Source of the DNA: Candidatus Zhuqueibacterota bacterium | Lineage (GTDB): Bacteria > Zhuqueibacterota > Zhuqueibacteria > Oceanimicrobiales > Oceanimicrobiaceae | Assembly (NCBI GenBank): GCA_029261995.1 | Contig: JAJDAF010000017.1 | Coordinates: 62,001 to 126,000 of the forward strand | DNA: 64,000 nucleotides | Direction: 5' to 3' | Shown: in pieces, positions 28,424-39,712 of the stretch | How the letters are laid out: the number at the start of each line of letters is the position of its first letter | Position numbering within the stretch: position 1 is the first letter of the stretch | Notes under the pieces: generated by a model | Database searches by the model: none | The model's input: the letters and a program-made list of their open reading frames with translations, nothing else | What the model was told of the DNA's origin: nothing | Translations under genes and position numbers: made by a program

Positions 28424-29950
28424 GTGAAGACAAGAAAGGAAATTGTAATCAACTCGTCTATCGGAGAGACAAGAATTGCCATTCTGGACAATCGACAATT
28501 GGTTGAACTATACGTTGAGCAGCCCGAACGCGGAAGAATGGTCGGCGATATCTACCTGGGTAGGGTCGTGAGGGTGGTGCAAGGCATGCAAGCCGCTTTT
28601 GTAGATATTGGCCACGAACAGGACGCATTCCTGCATTTTTCTGACATAGGAAATGAACTTGTAGAATATCAAACCTTCCTGAGTTTGAATGGGAGTCGCA
28701 ACCGAAATACAGCCCGGGACAAGAGACCGATTCCCAAGGAAGGCCAGAACATACTGGTCCAAATAATTAAGGAACCCATCAGCCGAAAAGGGGCTCGGGT
28801 TTCGACAGAGTTATCGTTTCCGGGGAGATTCCTGGTGCTTGTGCCAAATGCGAATGTAGCCGGTGTCTCAAAAAAGATTTATCGGCTAAAAGAAAAGAAA
28901 AGACTTAAGAAGATTCTTCATGGCATTAAGCCCGACGGATTTGGACTAATTGGCAGAACCGTGGCGGAAACCAAAGACGCCGAAACGCTGCAGCAAGACC
29001 TCAATATGTTGCTGAGGAAATGGAAAAAGCTGGAGCATGTGCTTAAGAAGGCGTCCCCACCATGTCTTGTATATAAAGATGTTACTATGGCATCTAGCGT
29101 GATTCGGGATCTGTTCACACCCGATGTAGTCAGCGTTGTCGTAGATACCAAAAAGCTGTACCGCGAGATGGTAGCTTATCTGCGGGATGTGAGATCGGCT
29201 CTTGCCGGTCGTGTCGAATGTTACAAAGGCAAAAAACCCATCTTCGACCAGTTTGGGATCGAGATAGAATTTGAGAAGAGTCTTTCCAGAAAAGTGTGGA
29301 TGCCAAGTGGTGGCTATCTGATTTTTGACCACACGGAAGCCCTTGTCGCGGTAGATGTTAACAGCGGCAAGTTCGTTGGCGGTAAACAACCTGAGCAGAA
29401 TATCCTGAGAGTGAATCTCGAGTCCGCAAGAGAGATTGCTCGTCAGCTTCGACTAAGGGACATCGGCGGCATCATTGTTGTGGATTTCATCGATATGTTA
29501 GAGCCGAAGAACAAGAAAAGACTTTATGATGAGTTCGTCAAACAACTCAAAAAGAGCAGAGCTCAGGTTAATGTCGAACCGATTAGTGCATTTGGACTCG
29601 TCGAAATGACGCGGGAGCGAGTTCGTCCAAGCTTGCTGTTCGCATTCAGTGAATCATGCCCAACTTGCGATGGCGTGGGCCGGGTGATTTCAGAAAGCAC
29701 AGTTTTAACCAAGATTGAACGTTGGCTTAAACGATTCAGGGCCGAGCGGCCTGAACGGAATGTCCAACTGGTTGTTCACCCTTCCATTGCGGGGTTCCTT
29801 AGCTCGGGAATGTTCAATAACAAACGTCGCCTGATGTGGAAGTATCGTGTGAAGATTGACATTCGAAAGGATGACTCCTTGAGGACGGACATCTTCCGGG
29901 TGTTACTGAAAGGGGATGGCACGGATGTTACAAAGCAGTATCTTGTATAG
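28424..29950 (+). CDS. rng: Ribonuclease E/G family endoribonuclease
   Basis: Endonuclease processing rRNA and mRNA, preferring 5'-monophosphate single-stranded substrates. It has 508 residues, the length of RNase G, without the long scaffold region of RNase E. The S1 domain (LGRVVRVVQGMQAAFVDIGH) is followed by catalytic-domain aspartates in VAVDVNSGKFVGG and GGIIVVDFIDM, and by the zinc-link CPTCDGVGR. The GTG start is the only suitable one; AGGAG is 12 bases upstream. rplU lies 31 bp downstream. Confidence 0.95.
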   Translation: MKTRKEIVINSSIGETRIAILDNRQLVELYVEQPERGRMVGDIYLGRVVRVVQGMQAAFVDIGHEQDAFLHFSDIGNELVEYQTFLSLNGSRNRNTARDKRPIPKEGQNILVQIIKEPISRKGARVSTELSFPGRFLVLVPNANVAGVSKKIYRLKEKKRLKKILHGIKPDGFGLIGRTVAETKDAETLQQDLNMLLRKWKKLEHVLKKASPPCLVYKDVTMASSVIRDLFTPDVVSVVVDTKKLYREMVAYLRDVRSALAGRVECYKGKKPIFDQFGIEIEFEKSLSRKVWMPSGGYLIFDHTEALVAVDVNSGKFVGGKQPEQNILRVNLESAREIARQLRLRDIGGIIVVDFIDMLEPKNKKRLYDEFVKQLKKSRAQVNVEPISAFGLVEMTRERVRPSLLFAFSESCPTCDGVGRVISESTVLTKIERWLKRFRAERPERNVQLVVHPSIAGFLSSGMFNNKRRLMWKYRVKIDIRKDDSLRTDIFRVLLKGDGTDVTKQYLV

Positions 29951-29981
29951 AAATCTAAATGATTCAGGAGGCATTCAACAA

Positions 29982-30338
29982 ATGTACGCTATTGTAGATA
30001 TTGGCGGTAAACAGTTTAGAGTTAGCAAAGGCGACAGCCTGCGAGTTCCAAAGGTTGCAGGTGATGTCGGAAAGGCTGTCGAATTCGACAAGGTCCTGCT
30101 TGTTTCAGAGAAGGGCGAGTTGTCGGTGGGGAACCCTGTGATTGCTGGCATGAAAGTCAAAGCGACCATCGAAGGTCACGGCCGGGACGCCAAGGTCATC
30201 GTGTTTAAGAAGAAGCGCAGGAAGGGCTATCGTGTGACTCGTGGGCACCGCCAGGACTTCTCCAGCGTTGTCATAAAGAGCATATCGAAAAGCAAATCCA
30301 AATCAAAACCAGCTGGAGACGACAAAGATGGCGCATAA
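29982..30338 (+). CDS. rplU: 50S ribosomal protein L21
   Basis: Large-subunit protein. GGAGG just upstream selects ATG 29982 ([18 protein letters not shown]), giving 118 residues; an in-frame extension to 29916 lies inside rng. The C-terminal core [16 protein letters not shown] is conserved and is followed by a short serine/lysine-rich tail. Overlaps rpmA by 11 bp. Confidence 0.96.
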   Translation: MYAIVDIGGKQFRVSKGDSLRVPKVAGDVGKAVEFDKVLLVSEKGELSVGNPVIAGMKVKATIEGHGRDAKVIVFKKKRRKGYRVTRGHRQDFSSVVIKSISKSKSKSKPAGDDKDGA

Positions 30339-30585
30339 GAAAGGTGTTGGCAGTTCAAAGAACGGCCGGGACAGCAATCCACAATTCTTGGGTGTGAAGC
30401 GTTTTGGCGGACAATTTGTAACTGCTGGCAGCATCATCGTCAGGCAGAGGGGAACGAGGATTCATCCTGGCACAAACGTTGGGATTGGTAGAGACGATTC
30501 TTTGTTTGCGCTGGCTGAGGGAGTGGTCAAGTTCGAGCGCAAAGGTAAATACAAAAAGATTGTCAGCGTGTTGGAAAAGAATTGA
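30328..30585 (+). CDS. rpmA: 50S ribosomal protein L27
   Basis: Large-subunit protein whose N-terminus reaches the peptidyl-transferase centre. It has 85 residues starting [20 protein letters not shown], with the conserved [19 protein letters not shown]. No cleavable leader precedes it, unlike in Firmicutes. Overlap with rplU suggests coupling; a strong terminator follows. Confidence 0.98.
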   Translation: MAHKKGVGSSKNGRDSNPQFLGVKRFGGQFVTAGSIIVRQRGTRIHPGTNVGIGRDDSLFALAEGVVKFERKGKYKKIVSVLEKN

Positions 30586-30610
30586 TGGGGTAGCACAAAG
30601 CAAGGTTTTA

Positions 30611-30639
30611 AAAAAAGCGGCTCATGCCGCTTTTTTTTT
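30611..30639 (+). terminator. Intrinsic terminator after rpmA
   Basis: AAAAAAGCGGC, TCAT loop, GCCGCTTTTTT and a run of nine T in total. A textbook terminator closing rng-rplU-rpmA. Confidence 0.95.
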
Positions 30640-30708
30640 GTCTTTATCGCAGTTTCATGCAGAAAATGCTTGCATTTACAAAAATTATGCCAGGCCTGAG
30701 ATTCTCTC

Positions 30709-30737
30709 TTGACAATCAGAGTCATTTGGTTTATATT
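30709..30737 (+). promoter_or_regulatory. Sigma-70 promoter of gatC
   Basis: Consensus TTGACA (30709-30714), exactly 17 bases, then TATATT (30732-30737). The predicted transcript starts about 35 nt before gatC. Confidence 0.8.
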
Positions 30738-30780
30738 ATTTTGTTTTGGGTGAAGATTAGACTAACAAGGGACGATGCCG

Positions 30781-31068
30781 ATGTCTGTTACCATAAGAGA
30801 TGTTGAAAAGGTCGCGCAGCTAGCGAAACTCGATTTCTCACATGATCAAAAAGTAGAACTGGCGCGTCAACTGGACGAAATCGTTGCCTACATGGAGAAG
30901 CTTCGCGAGTTGGATACGGATGACCTGCAGGCCACCTTCCATGTCCAAGACCTTGACAATGTCTTTCGGGATGACGAGACCAAACCATCCATCTCGCAAG
31001 AGAGCGCATTGCAGAACGCACCGCGTGTGAATCGTGGTTACTTCAGTGTGCCAAAGGCCATTGGCTGA
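30781..31068 (+). CDS. gatC: Aspartyl/glutamyl-tRNA amidotransferase subunit C
   Basis: Small subunit of GatCAB, which converts Glu-tRNA(Gln) or Asp-tRNA(Asn) to the amidated form. It has 95 residues with the typical VEKVAQLAKLDFS start and a C-terminal NVFRDDETKPS...NAPRVNRGYFSVPK pattern. AAGGGA at 30767-30772 favours ATG 30781 over ATG 30775. gatA and gatB are not adjacent; pyrG follows by 27 bp. Confidence 0.95.
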   Translation: MSVTIRDVEKVAQLAKLDFSHDQKVELARQLDEIVAYMEKLRELDTDDLQATFHVQDLDNVFRDDETKPSISQESALQNAPRVNRGYFSVPKAIG

Positions 31069-31089
31069 GACATGGCAAACGATAGGTAG

Positions 31090-32727
<1,638 letters not shown>

Positions 32728-32752
32728 CCGTGCGACTCTTTTGAGACAAGAT

Positions 32753-33316
32753 ATGAAAGCGATTACACGAGCCGCCATGTTCATGTTCCTTGTTGCGAGC
32801 GTGTCATCTTGCGACTCGGAGGGAAAGCTCAATTCGTCTTCCGGCGCCGCCTCCACCGCGCCGGACCAGGTTGGTTTTGACGCTACCCTTACGGTAACGA
32901 ACCGGGGTGAGCCAACCTATCGGATTCGCTACAAACGCATGGAACGGTACTCCAGCAGGCAGGAAGTTATATTTCTTGGCGGGGTTGAGATGGAGTTTTT
33001 CGAACAAGGTCAACGCAGCAGTACCGTGCTTACGAAAGAGGCGCGGCTGAACGAGCGCAACAACGATATCGAATTCAAGGGAGATGTGCGAGCTCATTCT
33101 GAGGGTGGCATCGAACTCTACTCGGAGAGCCTTCTCTGGCATGACTCGAGAGGCGAATTGACCTCCGACGCTTTCGTGACTGTGATCACCGCAGACAGGG
33201 ACACGATTAATGGAACTGGTTTCGAGTCTGAGAAGTCGTTTAGGGCATGGTCGGTGCGCGAACCTTCGGGGGTGTCTCAGCAGAAGATCAAAACGAGCCG
33301 ACCCGCGAGCAGGTGA
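32753..33316 (+). CDS. lptC: LPS transport protein LptC-like lipoprotein
   Basis: Predicted periplasmic component of the lipopolysaccharide export bridge. It has 187 residues from ATG 32753 (a TTG at 32741 would add four). The signal ends in a lipobox-like VSSC (Cys20), so it is lipid-anchored rather than helix-anchored as in E. coli. The body has the repeated strand pattern of LptC (FLGGVEMEFFEQGQ, ARLNERNNDIEFKGDVR, YSESLLWHDSRGELTSD). It overlaps the next gene by one base (TGATG) and lies upstream of lptB. Confidence 0.85.
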   Translation: MKAITRAAMFMFLVASVSSCDSEGKLNSSSGAASTAPDQVGFDATLTVTNRGEPTYRIRYKRMERYSSRQEVIFLGGVEMEFFEQGQRSSTVLTKEARLNERNNDIEFKGDVRAHSEGGIELYSESLLWHDSRGELTSDAFVTVITADRDTINGTGFESEKSFRAWSVREPSGVSQQKIKTSRPASR

Positions 33317-34395
33317 TGGCTCGACGCTTTCTATTCTTCGTTGTGCTTTTTGAGATTGCGACGGTCAACTTGAGTGCGCAGGAAAGGCTGCGACTTATTC
33401 ACGCAGGCACCTTGCGGAGACATGACATAGGTGGGGAGATTGTTCAGGAACTGGTGGGTGATGTGAAGCTACAACAGGGCGCCATGACGATTGAGTGTGA
33501 CGCCGCCGCACAGTTTGTCAGGCGAAAGACATATCTGCTCACCGGACATGTTAAGATTGATGATGAGGAGCAGACCTTGTATGCCGACAGCGTCGAAGTT
33601 AATGAAGCAACGCAGATGCAGGTCGCAAAGGGGCACGTCGTCAGAGTAACTGCTGACGACACGACACGAGCCGACCGAATGACATACTATCAGGAGAGCG
33701 AAAAGCTCCTGGCAGCCGGCAACGTCAGGGTTGCGGACACTGGCCGGAGATCTATCTTAACGGGTTCGGTTGCGGAATTTTGGAGAGAGAGGCAGTTTGG
33801 GCGGATCTGGGGAGACCCTGTGCTGACCCACCAGGACAGTTCGGGCAAGAACGTTTCAACCGTTACTGCTGACACCATGAAGATTTGGGATGAAAAGGAG
33901 ATGACAATTGCTATTGGCAATGTCGTGATCAAGCAGTCTGGATTGACAGCGACTTCCGGGTTCTCTGAATATTCAAAACCGGATGAGAAATTCACCTTGC
34001 TGCAGCATCCCAGTGTTCTGCAGGGCCACCAGAAGATTGACGGTGACACCCTCGAACTTCGTCTTGTCGATGGAGAGATCAAACAGGCGGATGTTACCGG
34101 GAAAGCCCTGGCTGTTTCAGACGCTGACACGCTTCATCCGGGCAAGTGCGAGAACCGCTTGAGTGGCGATAGGATGACCTTTCATTTCGATGGCGGCCAG
34201 CTCGTAAGGGCCCTGGTAGAAAGCAGGGCGACCAGCCTTTATCATGTGGTCGAAGACAATGTCTACAAGGGCGCCAACGAAATTTCTGGTGACAGGATCA
34301 TTATCGAAATGGTTGATGGCGGCGCCAGGCGAATTCTCGTGAAGAGTTCCCCTGATGTGGCGGAAGGCAAATACATTCCGCCCGGTTTGAATTAG
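33316..34395 (+). CDS. LptA/OstA-like periplasmic LPS transport protein
   Basis: Predicted secreted protein of 359 residues with an N-terminal signal (ARRFLFFVVLFEIATVNLSA). It then has an extended array of short beta repeats of the OstA type (QGAMTIECDAAAQF, EEQTLYADSVEVNE, RADRMTYYQESEKLLAAGNV). E. coli LptA is about half this length, so this looks like a longer filament unit. The start ATG 33316 overlaps the lptC stop; the upstream in-frame extension to 33247 is inside lptC. Position between lptC and lptB supports the role. Confidence 0.82.
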   Translation: MARRFLFFVVLFEIATVNLSAQERLRLIHAGTLRRHDIGGEIVQELVGDVKLQQGAMTIECDAAAQFVRRKTYLLTGHVKIDDEEQTLYADSVEVNEATQMQVAKGHVVRVTADDTTRADRMTYYQESEKLLAAGNVRVADTGRRSILTGSVAEFWRERQFGRIWGDPVLTHQDSSGKNVSTVTADTMKIWDEKEMTIAIGNVVIKQSGLTATSGFSEYSKPDEKFTLLQHPSVLQGHQKIDGDTLELRLVDGEIKQADVTGKALAVSDADTLHPGKCENRLSGDRMTFHFDGGQLVRALVESRATSLYHVVEDNVYKGANEISGDRIIIEMVDGGARRILVKSSPDVAEGKYIPPGLN

Positions 34396-34439
34396 CGGTC
34401 CAACGAAGAACAAGGCAACGGTCTGGCATTTGAACGGCG

Positions 34440-35177
34440 ATGAATAACGTGCTCACCCTAAGGACGAAAGACATCGTCAAAGTATATAAGAAGCGCAAGG
34501 TCGTTAATAAGGTCAGTATTGAAGTCAAACAGGGTGAGGTGGTCGGGTTGCTTGGCCCCAACGGCGCCGGCAAAACGACAACATTCTATATGATCGTGGG
34601 CATGATTCGACCAAGGTCCGGGGCAGTTTTCATGGAGGACCAAGACATCACTGCTTTGCCTATGTACAAACGCGCGCGGCTGGGTATTGGTTATTTGGCG
34701 CAGGAACCGTCGATATTTCGACGCCTGACTGTAAGGCAAAATATCATGGCGATTCTTGAAACTTTGAAGTTGCAGAAGAAAGAGCGCGAAGATCGCTTGC
34801 ATGTACTGCTGAACGAACTCGGCATCGCGCATCTGGCGGAGAACAAGGCCTATACCCTCTCAGGAGGGGAGAGGCGGCGTGTGGAAATAACCCGGGCACT
34901 CGTCACCAACCCCAGATTCATTCTTCTCGACGAACCTTTTGCTGGTGTCGATCCGATCGCGGTCGAGGAGATTCAGAATATTGTGCAGCGACTCAAGGAG
35001 AAGGGAATAGGAGTGCTGATAACGGACCATAATGTGCATGAGACGCTAGATATTACCGACCGTGCTTATCTGCTGTATGACGGTGAGATTCTGCAGTCCG
35101 GAACCGCCCATCATCTAGCGAATAATCCGGAGGCAATCAAGTTGTACCTGGGGGAAAAGTTTAAACTGAACCGGTAG
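34440..35177 (+). CDS. lptB: LPS export ABC transporter ATP-binding protein LptB
   Basis: Cytoplasmic ATPase driving LPS extraction with LptF and LptG. It has 245 residues. Walker A is GPNGAGKTT, the signature is LSGGERRR, Walker B is ILLDEPFAGVD, and the H-loop is TDHNVHET. The strong similarity to LptB and the lptC-lptA context make the assignment secure. LptF/LptG are not in the window. Confidence 0.97.
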   Translation: MNNVLTLRTKDIVKVYKKRKVVNKVSIEVKQGEVVGLLGPNGAGKTTTFYMIVGMIRPRSGAVFMEDQDITALPMYKRARLGIGYLAQEPSIFRRLTVRQNIMAILETLKLQKKEREDRLHVLLNELGIAHLAENKAYTLSGGERRRVEITRALVTNPRFILLDEPFAGVDPIAVEEIQNIVQRLKEKGIGVLITDHNVHETLDITDRAYLLYDGEILQSGTAHHLANNPEAIKLYLGEKFKLNR

Positions 35178-35213
35178 CTGACCAGACGAAGGGATTACGT
35201 AGACGGAATTGCT

Positions 35214-36659
35214 ATGCCAAACCTAGTTCAAAGATTAAGCCTGCAAATGAAGCAATCGCCTCAGCAGGTACTGCTTTCATCTCTTCTCCAACTGCCGCTT
35301 TTGAGCCTTGAACAGAAAATCAAGGTGGAGTTGGAAACCAACCCCTTGCTTGAGCTCGATGAAGAAATGGAAACAACCGAGGAAATGCAAGAGGAAGCGG
35401 TGCAAGTAGTGGATGACGAAGATCAGCCCGAAAAAGACGAGAAAGAAGCGGAGAGCGACACAATCGACGACATCGAAAAGGAGGAGATCGATTGGGACGC
35501 GATTCTAAACGACGAGGACACCTACGAATACCGCGCGCCAAAGGATGACAGCGCCGAAGTCTTTGAGCGCCCGGAAGTCGCCCAGACCACTCTCCCCGAG
35601 CATCTCCTGAGTCAGTTACACATGTGCAGCAATATCAGCGAGATGCGGCTGACGATAGGTGAGTACATTATCTGGAATATCAATGAAGACGGCTACCTGC
35701 CCTATTCGGTGGACTTCATTGCCGAAAACCTGGACATGGATCCGGATGAAGTAGAAAAGGTGTTGCGACTTATCCAGCATTTCGATCCGCTTGGTATCGG
35801 GTCGCGTTCGCTGCAAGAATGTTTGCTGGTGCAAATCCTGGAGGAAGAGGAGCAGGACGCATTTGCGGTTGAGATTCTTCGCGACCACTTCGACGACTTC
35901 ACGAATAAGCGTTACGAAAGAATTGCAAAAAAAATGGATATCACGCTTGATGATATCCGGGTGGCGCTGGACGAAATCACCAAGCTGAATCCAAAACCGG
36001 GCGAGGGCTATGTGCTCTTCCATCAGAATGTCATCGTACCCGATTTGAATGTGGAGAAAGACGATGAGGGCAATTACCAGATCGGCATGAATGACTGGAA
36101 TGTCCCCCATCTTCGAATCAACAACTCTTACAAGAAGTTGCTGCTCGACAAGAAGAAATCCAGCAAGGAAACTCGCGATTACATTCGGCAGAGCTTGGAG
36201 TCCGCAAGGTGGCTGATAAACTCGATTCACCAGAGGCGAGCTACAATTCATCGGGTGGTGGAAGCAATAATCGACAAGCAACGTGATTTCTTCGACCACG
36301 GCAAAGACCACATCAAGCCAATGATTCTCAAAGACATCGCGGATGAGATTGGCATGGATATCTCAACCATCAGTCGTGTGACCAATGGCAAATATGTGCA
36401 AACTGAGCACGGCGTCTTCGAATTGAAGTACTTTTTTAGCGAGAAGATCAGAAGTGACAGCGGTGACGACGTCTCAAACAAGACGATAAAGAATCTCGTG
36501 AAAGAGATTATCGACGGTGAAGATCCGAACAAGCCCATGAATGATCAGCGAATTGCTGAGATTCTAAAGGATAAGGGTTTTCGGGTAGCAAGACGAACGG
36601 TTGCGAAGTATCGGGAGCAGATGATGATTCCCGTATCACGGCTGCGACGGAAACTGTAG
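35214..36659 (+). CDS. rpoN: RNA polymerase sigma-54 factor
   Basis: Alternative sigma factor for -24/-12 promoters that needs an enhancer-binding ATPase. It has 481 residues: an N-terminal activator-interaction region (LVQRLSLQMKQSPQQVLLSS), an acidic region II, the core-binding domain, a helix-turn-helix (DIADEIGMDISTISRVTNGK), and the RpoN box ARRTVAKYRE close to the end. Follows lptB, as in many Proteobacteria; hpf and ptsN, often next, are replaced by hslVU. Confidence 0.98.
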   Translation: MPNLVQRLSLQMKQSPQQVLLSSLLQLPLLSLEQKIKVELETNPLLELDEEMETTEEMQEEAVQVVDDEDQPEKDEKEAESDTIDDIEKEEIDWDAILNDEDTYEYRAPKDDSAEVFERPEVAQTTLPEHLLSQLHMCSNISEMRLTIGEYIIWNINEDGYLPYSVDFIAENLDMDPDEVEKVLRLIQHFDPLGIGSRSLQECLLVQILEEEEQDAFAVEILRDHFDDFTNKRYERIAKKMDITLDDIRVALDEITKLNPKPGEGYVLFHQNVIVPDLNVEKDDEGNYQIGMNDWNVPHLRINNSYKKLLLDKKKSSKETRDYIRQSLESARWLINSIHQRRATIHRVVEAIIDKQRDFFDHGKDHIKPMILKDIADEIGMDISTISRVTNGKYVQTEHGVFELKYFFSEKIRSDSGDDVSNKTIKNLVKEIIDGEDPNKPMNDQRIAEILKDKGFRVARRTVAKYREQMMIPVSRLRRKL

Positions 36660-36668
36660 GTGACATCC

Positions 36669-37202
36669 ATGGAGAAATTCCGCAGTACCACAATCGTCGG
36701 CGTCCGGCATAATGGCCAGGGAGCAATGGGTGGAGACGGGCAAGTGAGCTTTGGAAACTCAATTATGAAAGGCCGGGCCAGGAAAATTCGAACCATCGCC
36801 AACGGCACTGTTCTGTCCGGGTTCGCCGGCGCTTCCGCGGATGCCTTTACCTTGTTTGAAAAGTTTGAGAAGCGACTGGATGAATTCGGTGGCAACCTGA
36901 GCCGAGCTGCTGTCGAGTTGGCAAAAGAATGGCGCACCGACCGCTATCTTCGGCGTCTCGAGGCCCAGTTGGTTGTGATGAACACCGAGACCATGCTGCT
37001 GATTTCCGGAACAGGTGATGTCATCGAGCCGGATGACAACGTCCTTGCAATTGGTTCCGGCGGCACTTACGCCATGGCGGCTGCTACGGCGCTGATCAAG
37101 CACTCGGATTTGAAAGCCAGACAGGTTGTCGAAGAGTCATTGAAGATTGCGGCAGAAATCTGTATCTACACCAACTCAAACCTCACGATTGAGGAAATCT
37201 GA
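36669..37202 (+). CDS. hslV: ATP-dependent protease subunit HslV
   Basis: Proteasome-like peptidase of the HslUV complex. The catalytic N-terminal threonine is in [13 protein letters not shown], exposed by removing a short propeptide. ATG 36669 (MEKFRS, 177 residues) is preferred to GTG 36660, which directly abuts the rpoN stop and would add three residues. [14 protein letters not shown] and [18 protein letters not shown] are typical. hslU follows by 13 bp. Confidence 0.96.
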   Translation: MEKFRSTTIVGVRHNGQGAMGGDGQVSFGNSIMKGRARKIRTIANGTVLSGFAGASADAFTLFEKFEKRLDEFGGNLSRAAVELAKEWRTDRYLRRLEAQLVVMNTETMLLISGTGDVIEPDDNVLAIGSGGTYAMAAATALIKHSDLKARQVVEESLKIAAEICIYTNSNLTIEEI

Positions 37203-37215
37203 CAGGGAATCATGC

Positions 37216-38592
37216 ATGTCTGATATCAAGGAATACACCCCGAAGCAGATTGTCGAACAACTTGACAAATTTGTCATCGGCCAGGATAAAGCCAAGAAGT
37301 CCGTGGCGATCGCCCTTCGAAATCGTTGGCGACGCAAACAAGTTCCAGATGACTTGCGCGAAGAAATCTACCCGAACAACATCATTCTGATTGGCCCGAC
37401 CGGCGTTGGCAAGACGGAGATCGCCCGCAGGCTCGCCAAGTTATCGAATGCTCCTTTCATCAAAGTTGAGGCCACGAAGTTTACCGAGGTTGGTTATGTC
37501 GGCCGGGACGTGGAATCCATTGTTCGTGACCTGACCGATCTCTCGGTTTCGATGGTCCGTAGCGAGAAAACCGCGGAGGTGCAGGAGAAAGCCGCGCGCC
37601 ATGCCCGGGACAGATTGCTCGAGCTTCTGCTGCCACCGCCGCCCAAACAACGCAAGCGCGTGGGTATCGACCATGATGATGAAGTTGAAGTGGATGATGC
37701 CGAAGAGCGATATGAGCGGACCAGGGAGAAGTTCCGCAAAAAGCTGGATGCCGGCGAACTCGAAGATAGGCTGGTCGACCTCGACGTACCAAATGACCAA
37801 TCGCCCATGATGCAGATTTTTTCCCCGATGGGGGTAGAGGAAATGGGGGTCAATCTTCAAGACCTGTTGGGCGGCATGATGCCGAAAAAGACCAAACGCC
37901 GAAAGCTGAAAGTCAGTGAAGCTCGGCAGTACCTGATTCAGGATGAAGCACAGAAGCTGATTGACATGGAGCAGGTGGTGCAGGAGGCCATCGACCGTGT
38001 TCAGAGTTCCGGCATTGTCTTTCTCGATGAAATCGACAAGATCGCTGGCGAAGATTCCAAGTCCGGTCCTGACGTTTCCAGACAGGGCGTGCAGCGTGAT
38101 TTGCTTCCGGTGGTCGAAGGAACCAGCGTATTCACGAAATACGGTATGGTCAAAAGCGACCATATTCTGTTCATCGCATCGGGCGCGTTTCATGTTTCCA
38201 AACCTTCCGATTTGATCCCGGAACTGCAGGGCCGCTTCCCGATTCGGGTTGAGCTGAACAGTCTTACCGCCGAGGACTTTGTTAGAATACTGACAGAGCC
38301 GGAAAACGCCCTCATCAAACAGTATGTGGCGCTTTTTGGTACGGAGAAGGTCAAGGTGACCTTCCGCGCTGACGCCATTAAGGAAATCGCCAACATTGCA
38401 AGCGCAGTTAACGAACGAACCGAGAACATCGGAGCGCGGCGGTTGCACACGGTATTGACGGCCTTGTTGGAGGGTTACCTTTTTGAAGTACCCGACGCCA
38501 AGGTCAAGTCGATTGAGATCACGCGGGACTTGGTGCTCAAGACGCTCGACGATATTGTCAAGGATGAAGATCTGAGCCGCTACATTTTGTAG
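37216..38592 (+). CDS. hslU: ATP-dependent protease ATPase subunit HslU
   Basis: AAA+ unfoldase that feeds substrates to HslV. It has 458 residues from ATG 37216 ([17 protein letters not shown]), chosen because of AGGGA just upstream; the longer frame reads into hslV. Walker [18 protein letters not shown], the intermediate domain with its charged insert, Walker [14 protein letters not shown], and the canonical C-terminus EDLSRYIL that docks into HslV are all seen. Confidence 0.98.
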   Translation: MSDIKEYTPKQIVEQLDKFVIGQDKAKKSVAIALRNRWRRKQVPDDLREEIYPNNIILIGPTGVGKTEIARRLAKLSNAPFIKVEATKFTEVGYVGRDVESIVRDLTDLSVSMVRSEKTAEVQEKAARHARDRLLELLLPPPPKQRKRVGIDHDDEVEVDDAEERYERTREKFRKKLDAGELEDRLVDLDVPNDQSPMMQIFSPMGVEEMGVNLQDLLGGMMPKKTKRRKLKVSEARQYLIQDEAQKLIDMEQVVQEAIDRVQSSGIVFLDEIDKIAGEDSKSGPDVSRQGVQRDLLPVVEGTSVFTKYGMVKSDHILFIASGAFHVSKPSDLIPELQGRFPIRVELNSLTAEDFVRILTEPENALIKQYVALFGTEKVKVTFRADAIKEIANIASAVNERTENIGARRLHTVLTALLEGYLFEVPDAKVKSIEITRDLVLKTLDDIVKDEDLSRYIL

Positions 38593-38637
38593 CATGGCGA
38601 GCCCCTGTGTCTTCTGGCCTGGAATCCCCTTTTTACA

Positions 38638-39648
38638 ATGAGCCCACGCGAGTCAACTTTCAAAGAGCTGAAACAGGAAAACTCATTTGCCGCCTCGATA
38701 TTTCATCCCACTGATGCTCAAGTTTGGGATGACTTCGTTGCCGAATCCAACAACGGCACGATGTTCCACACCCGGAGATTCTTGAGCTATCACGCTCAGG
38801 ACCGTTTTGAGGACAGTTCCCTTTTGTTCAAGAAACGCGGGAAATTGGTGTCACTTTTGCCAGCGGCTGTGCTTGAGAGCGAAGGTCGGCGTGTTCTGGT
38901 TTCGCATCCCGGCTCTTCCATGGCTGGTCCGGTGTTCAAGAAAACACTCTCTTTGAAGGATAGCTTTTTTATCGTGGAGTGCTTGCTTGCCCACGCCAGA
39001 GCTGAATCGATTGACGAAATCCGGTTGACATTGCCGCCCCTGATTTATCATGCACGGCCAGGGAATTACTTCGATTTTGCCCTGATGGAATGTGGCTTTT
39101 CTTATTTGAAGCGTGAGGTCTCCAGCGTCATTCCCCTGGACTTCGTCGAGGACGACACCTTGCTCATTTTTAGTCCCGAGGCGCGACGCGCAGCCAGAAA
39201 GGCCCGGAAAATAGGCGTTGTGGTTACCGAGTCAGACGACTTTGCCGGCTTTTACGACATTCTTCAGAAGAATTTGAAGATGAGACACAACGTCCAGCCG
39301 ACACATACCCTGGAAGAATTATTGAACTTACGCGCGCTTTTCCCAGATACCATAAAGCTGTTTACCGCCTGCAAGGATGGGGAAATGGTTGCCGGCGTGG
39401 TGATGTTTGAGTGCAACGAACGTGTTGGGCTGGCTTTCTACATCAGTCACAGGGAATCTGCTCAGGAAGTTCGCGGGGTGAATATCTTGTTCCAGGAAGT
39501 GATTCAGTGGGCGATTCGCAAGGGTCTGAATTATCTGGATTTTGGGGTCTTCACTGTCAACATGAAACCCAATTGGGGGCTGGCTCGCTTCAAAGAGAGT
39601 TTCGGCGCTCTCGGTGTGTTCCGGGACACGCTTGTTAAAACAATTTGA
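38638..39648 (+). CDS. FemAB/GNAT-like acyltransferase
   Basis: The product has 336 residues resembling the double-GNAT FemAB family and Acetyltransf_6 proteins. It has FVAESNNGTMFHTRRFLSYH at the N-terminus, and GVVMFECNERVGLAFYISHR, GVNILFQEVIQWAIRKGLNY and a closing LARFKESFGA in the second GNAT half. Such proteins transfer amino acids to peptidoglycan precursors or modify exopolysaccharides. No signal peptide is evident, so it is cytoplasmic. The glycosyltransferases downstream favour a surface-glycan role. Substrate unknown. Confidence 0.75.
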   Translation: MSPRESTFKELKQENSFAASIFHPTDAQVWDDFVAESNNGTMFHTRRFLSYHAQDRFEDSSLLFKKRGKLVSLLPAAVLESEGRRVLVSHPGSSMAGPVFKKTLSLKDSFFIVECLLAHARAESIDEIRLTLPPLIYHARPGNYFDFALMECGFSYLKREVSSVIPLDFVEDDTLLIFSPEARRAARKARKIGVVVTESDDFAGFYDILQKNLKMRHNVQPTHTLEELLNLRALFPDTIKLFTACKDGEMVAGVVMFECNERVGLAFYISHRESAQEVRGVNILFQEVIQWAIRKGLNYLDFGVFTVNMKPNWGLARFKESFGALGVFRDTLVKTI

Positions 39649-39673
39649 TATTTTTGTGAAATTTCGTTATCTT
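39645..39673 (+). promoter_or_regulatory. Candidate promoter for the glycosyltransferase gene
   Basis: TTGATA (39645-39650), 17 bases, then TATCTT (39668-39673), overlapping the stop codon region of the GNAT gene and 40 bp before the ATG at 39713. Confidence 0.55.
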
Positions 39674-39712
39674 TTCGGTAGTTGTACTGTGACTCGTATC
39701 CCGTAGTGACAG

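Noticed and set aside
37441-38595. 384-codon minus-strand open frame opposite hslU
   Set aside because: It is fully antisense to hslU, whose domains and C-terminus are unmistakable; the product has no recognisable motif.
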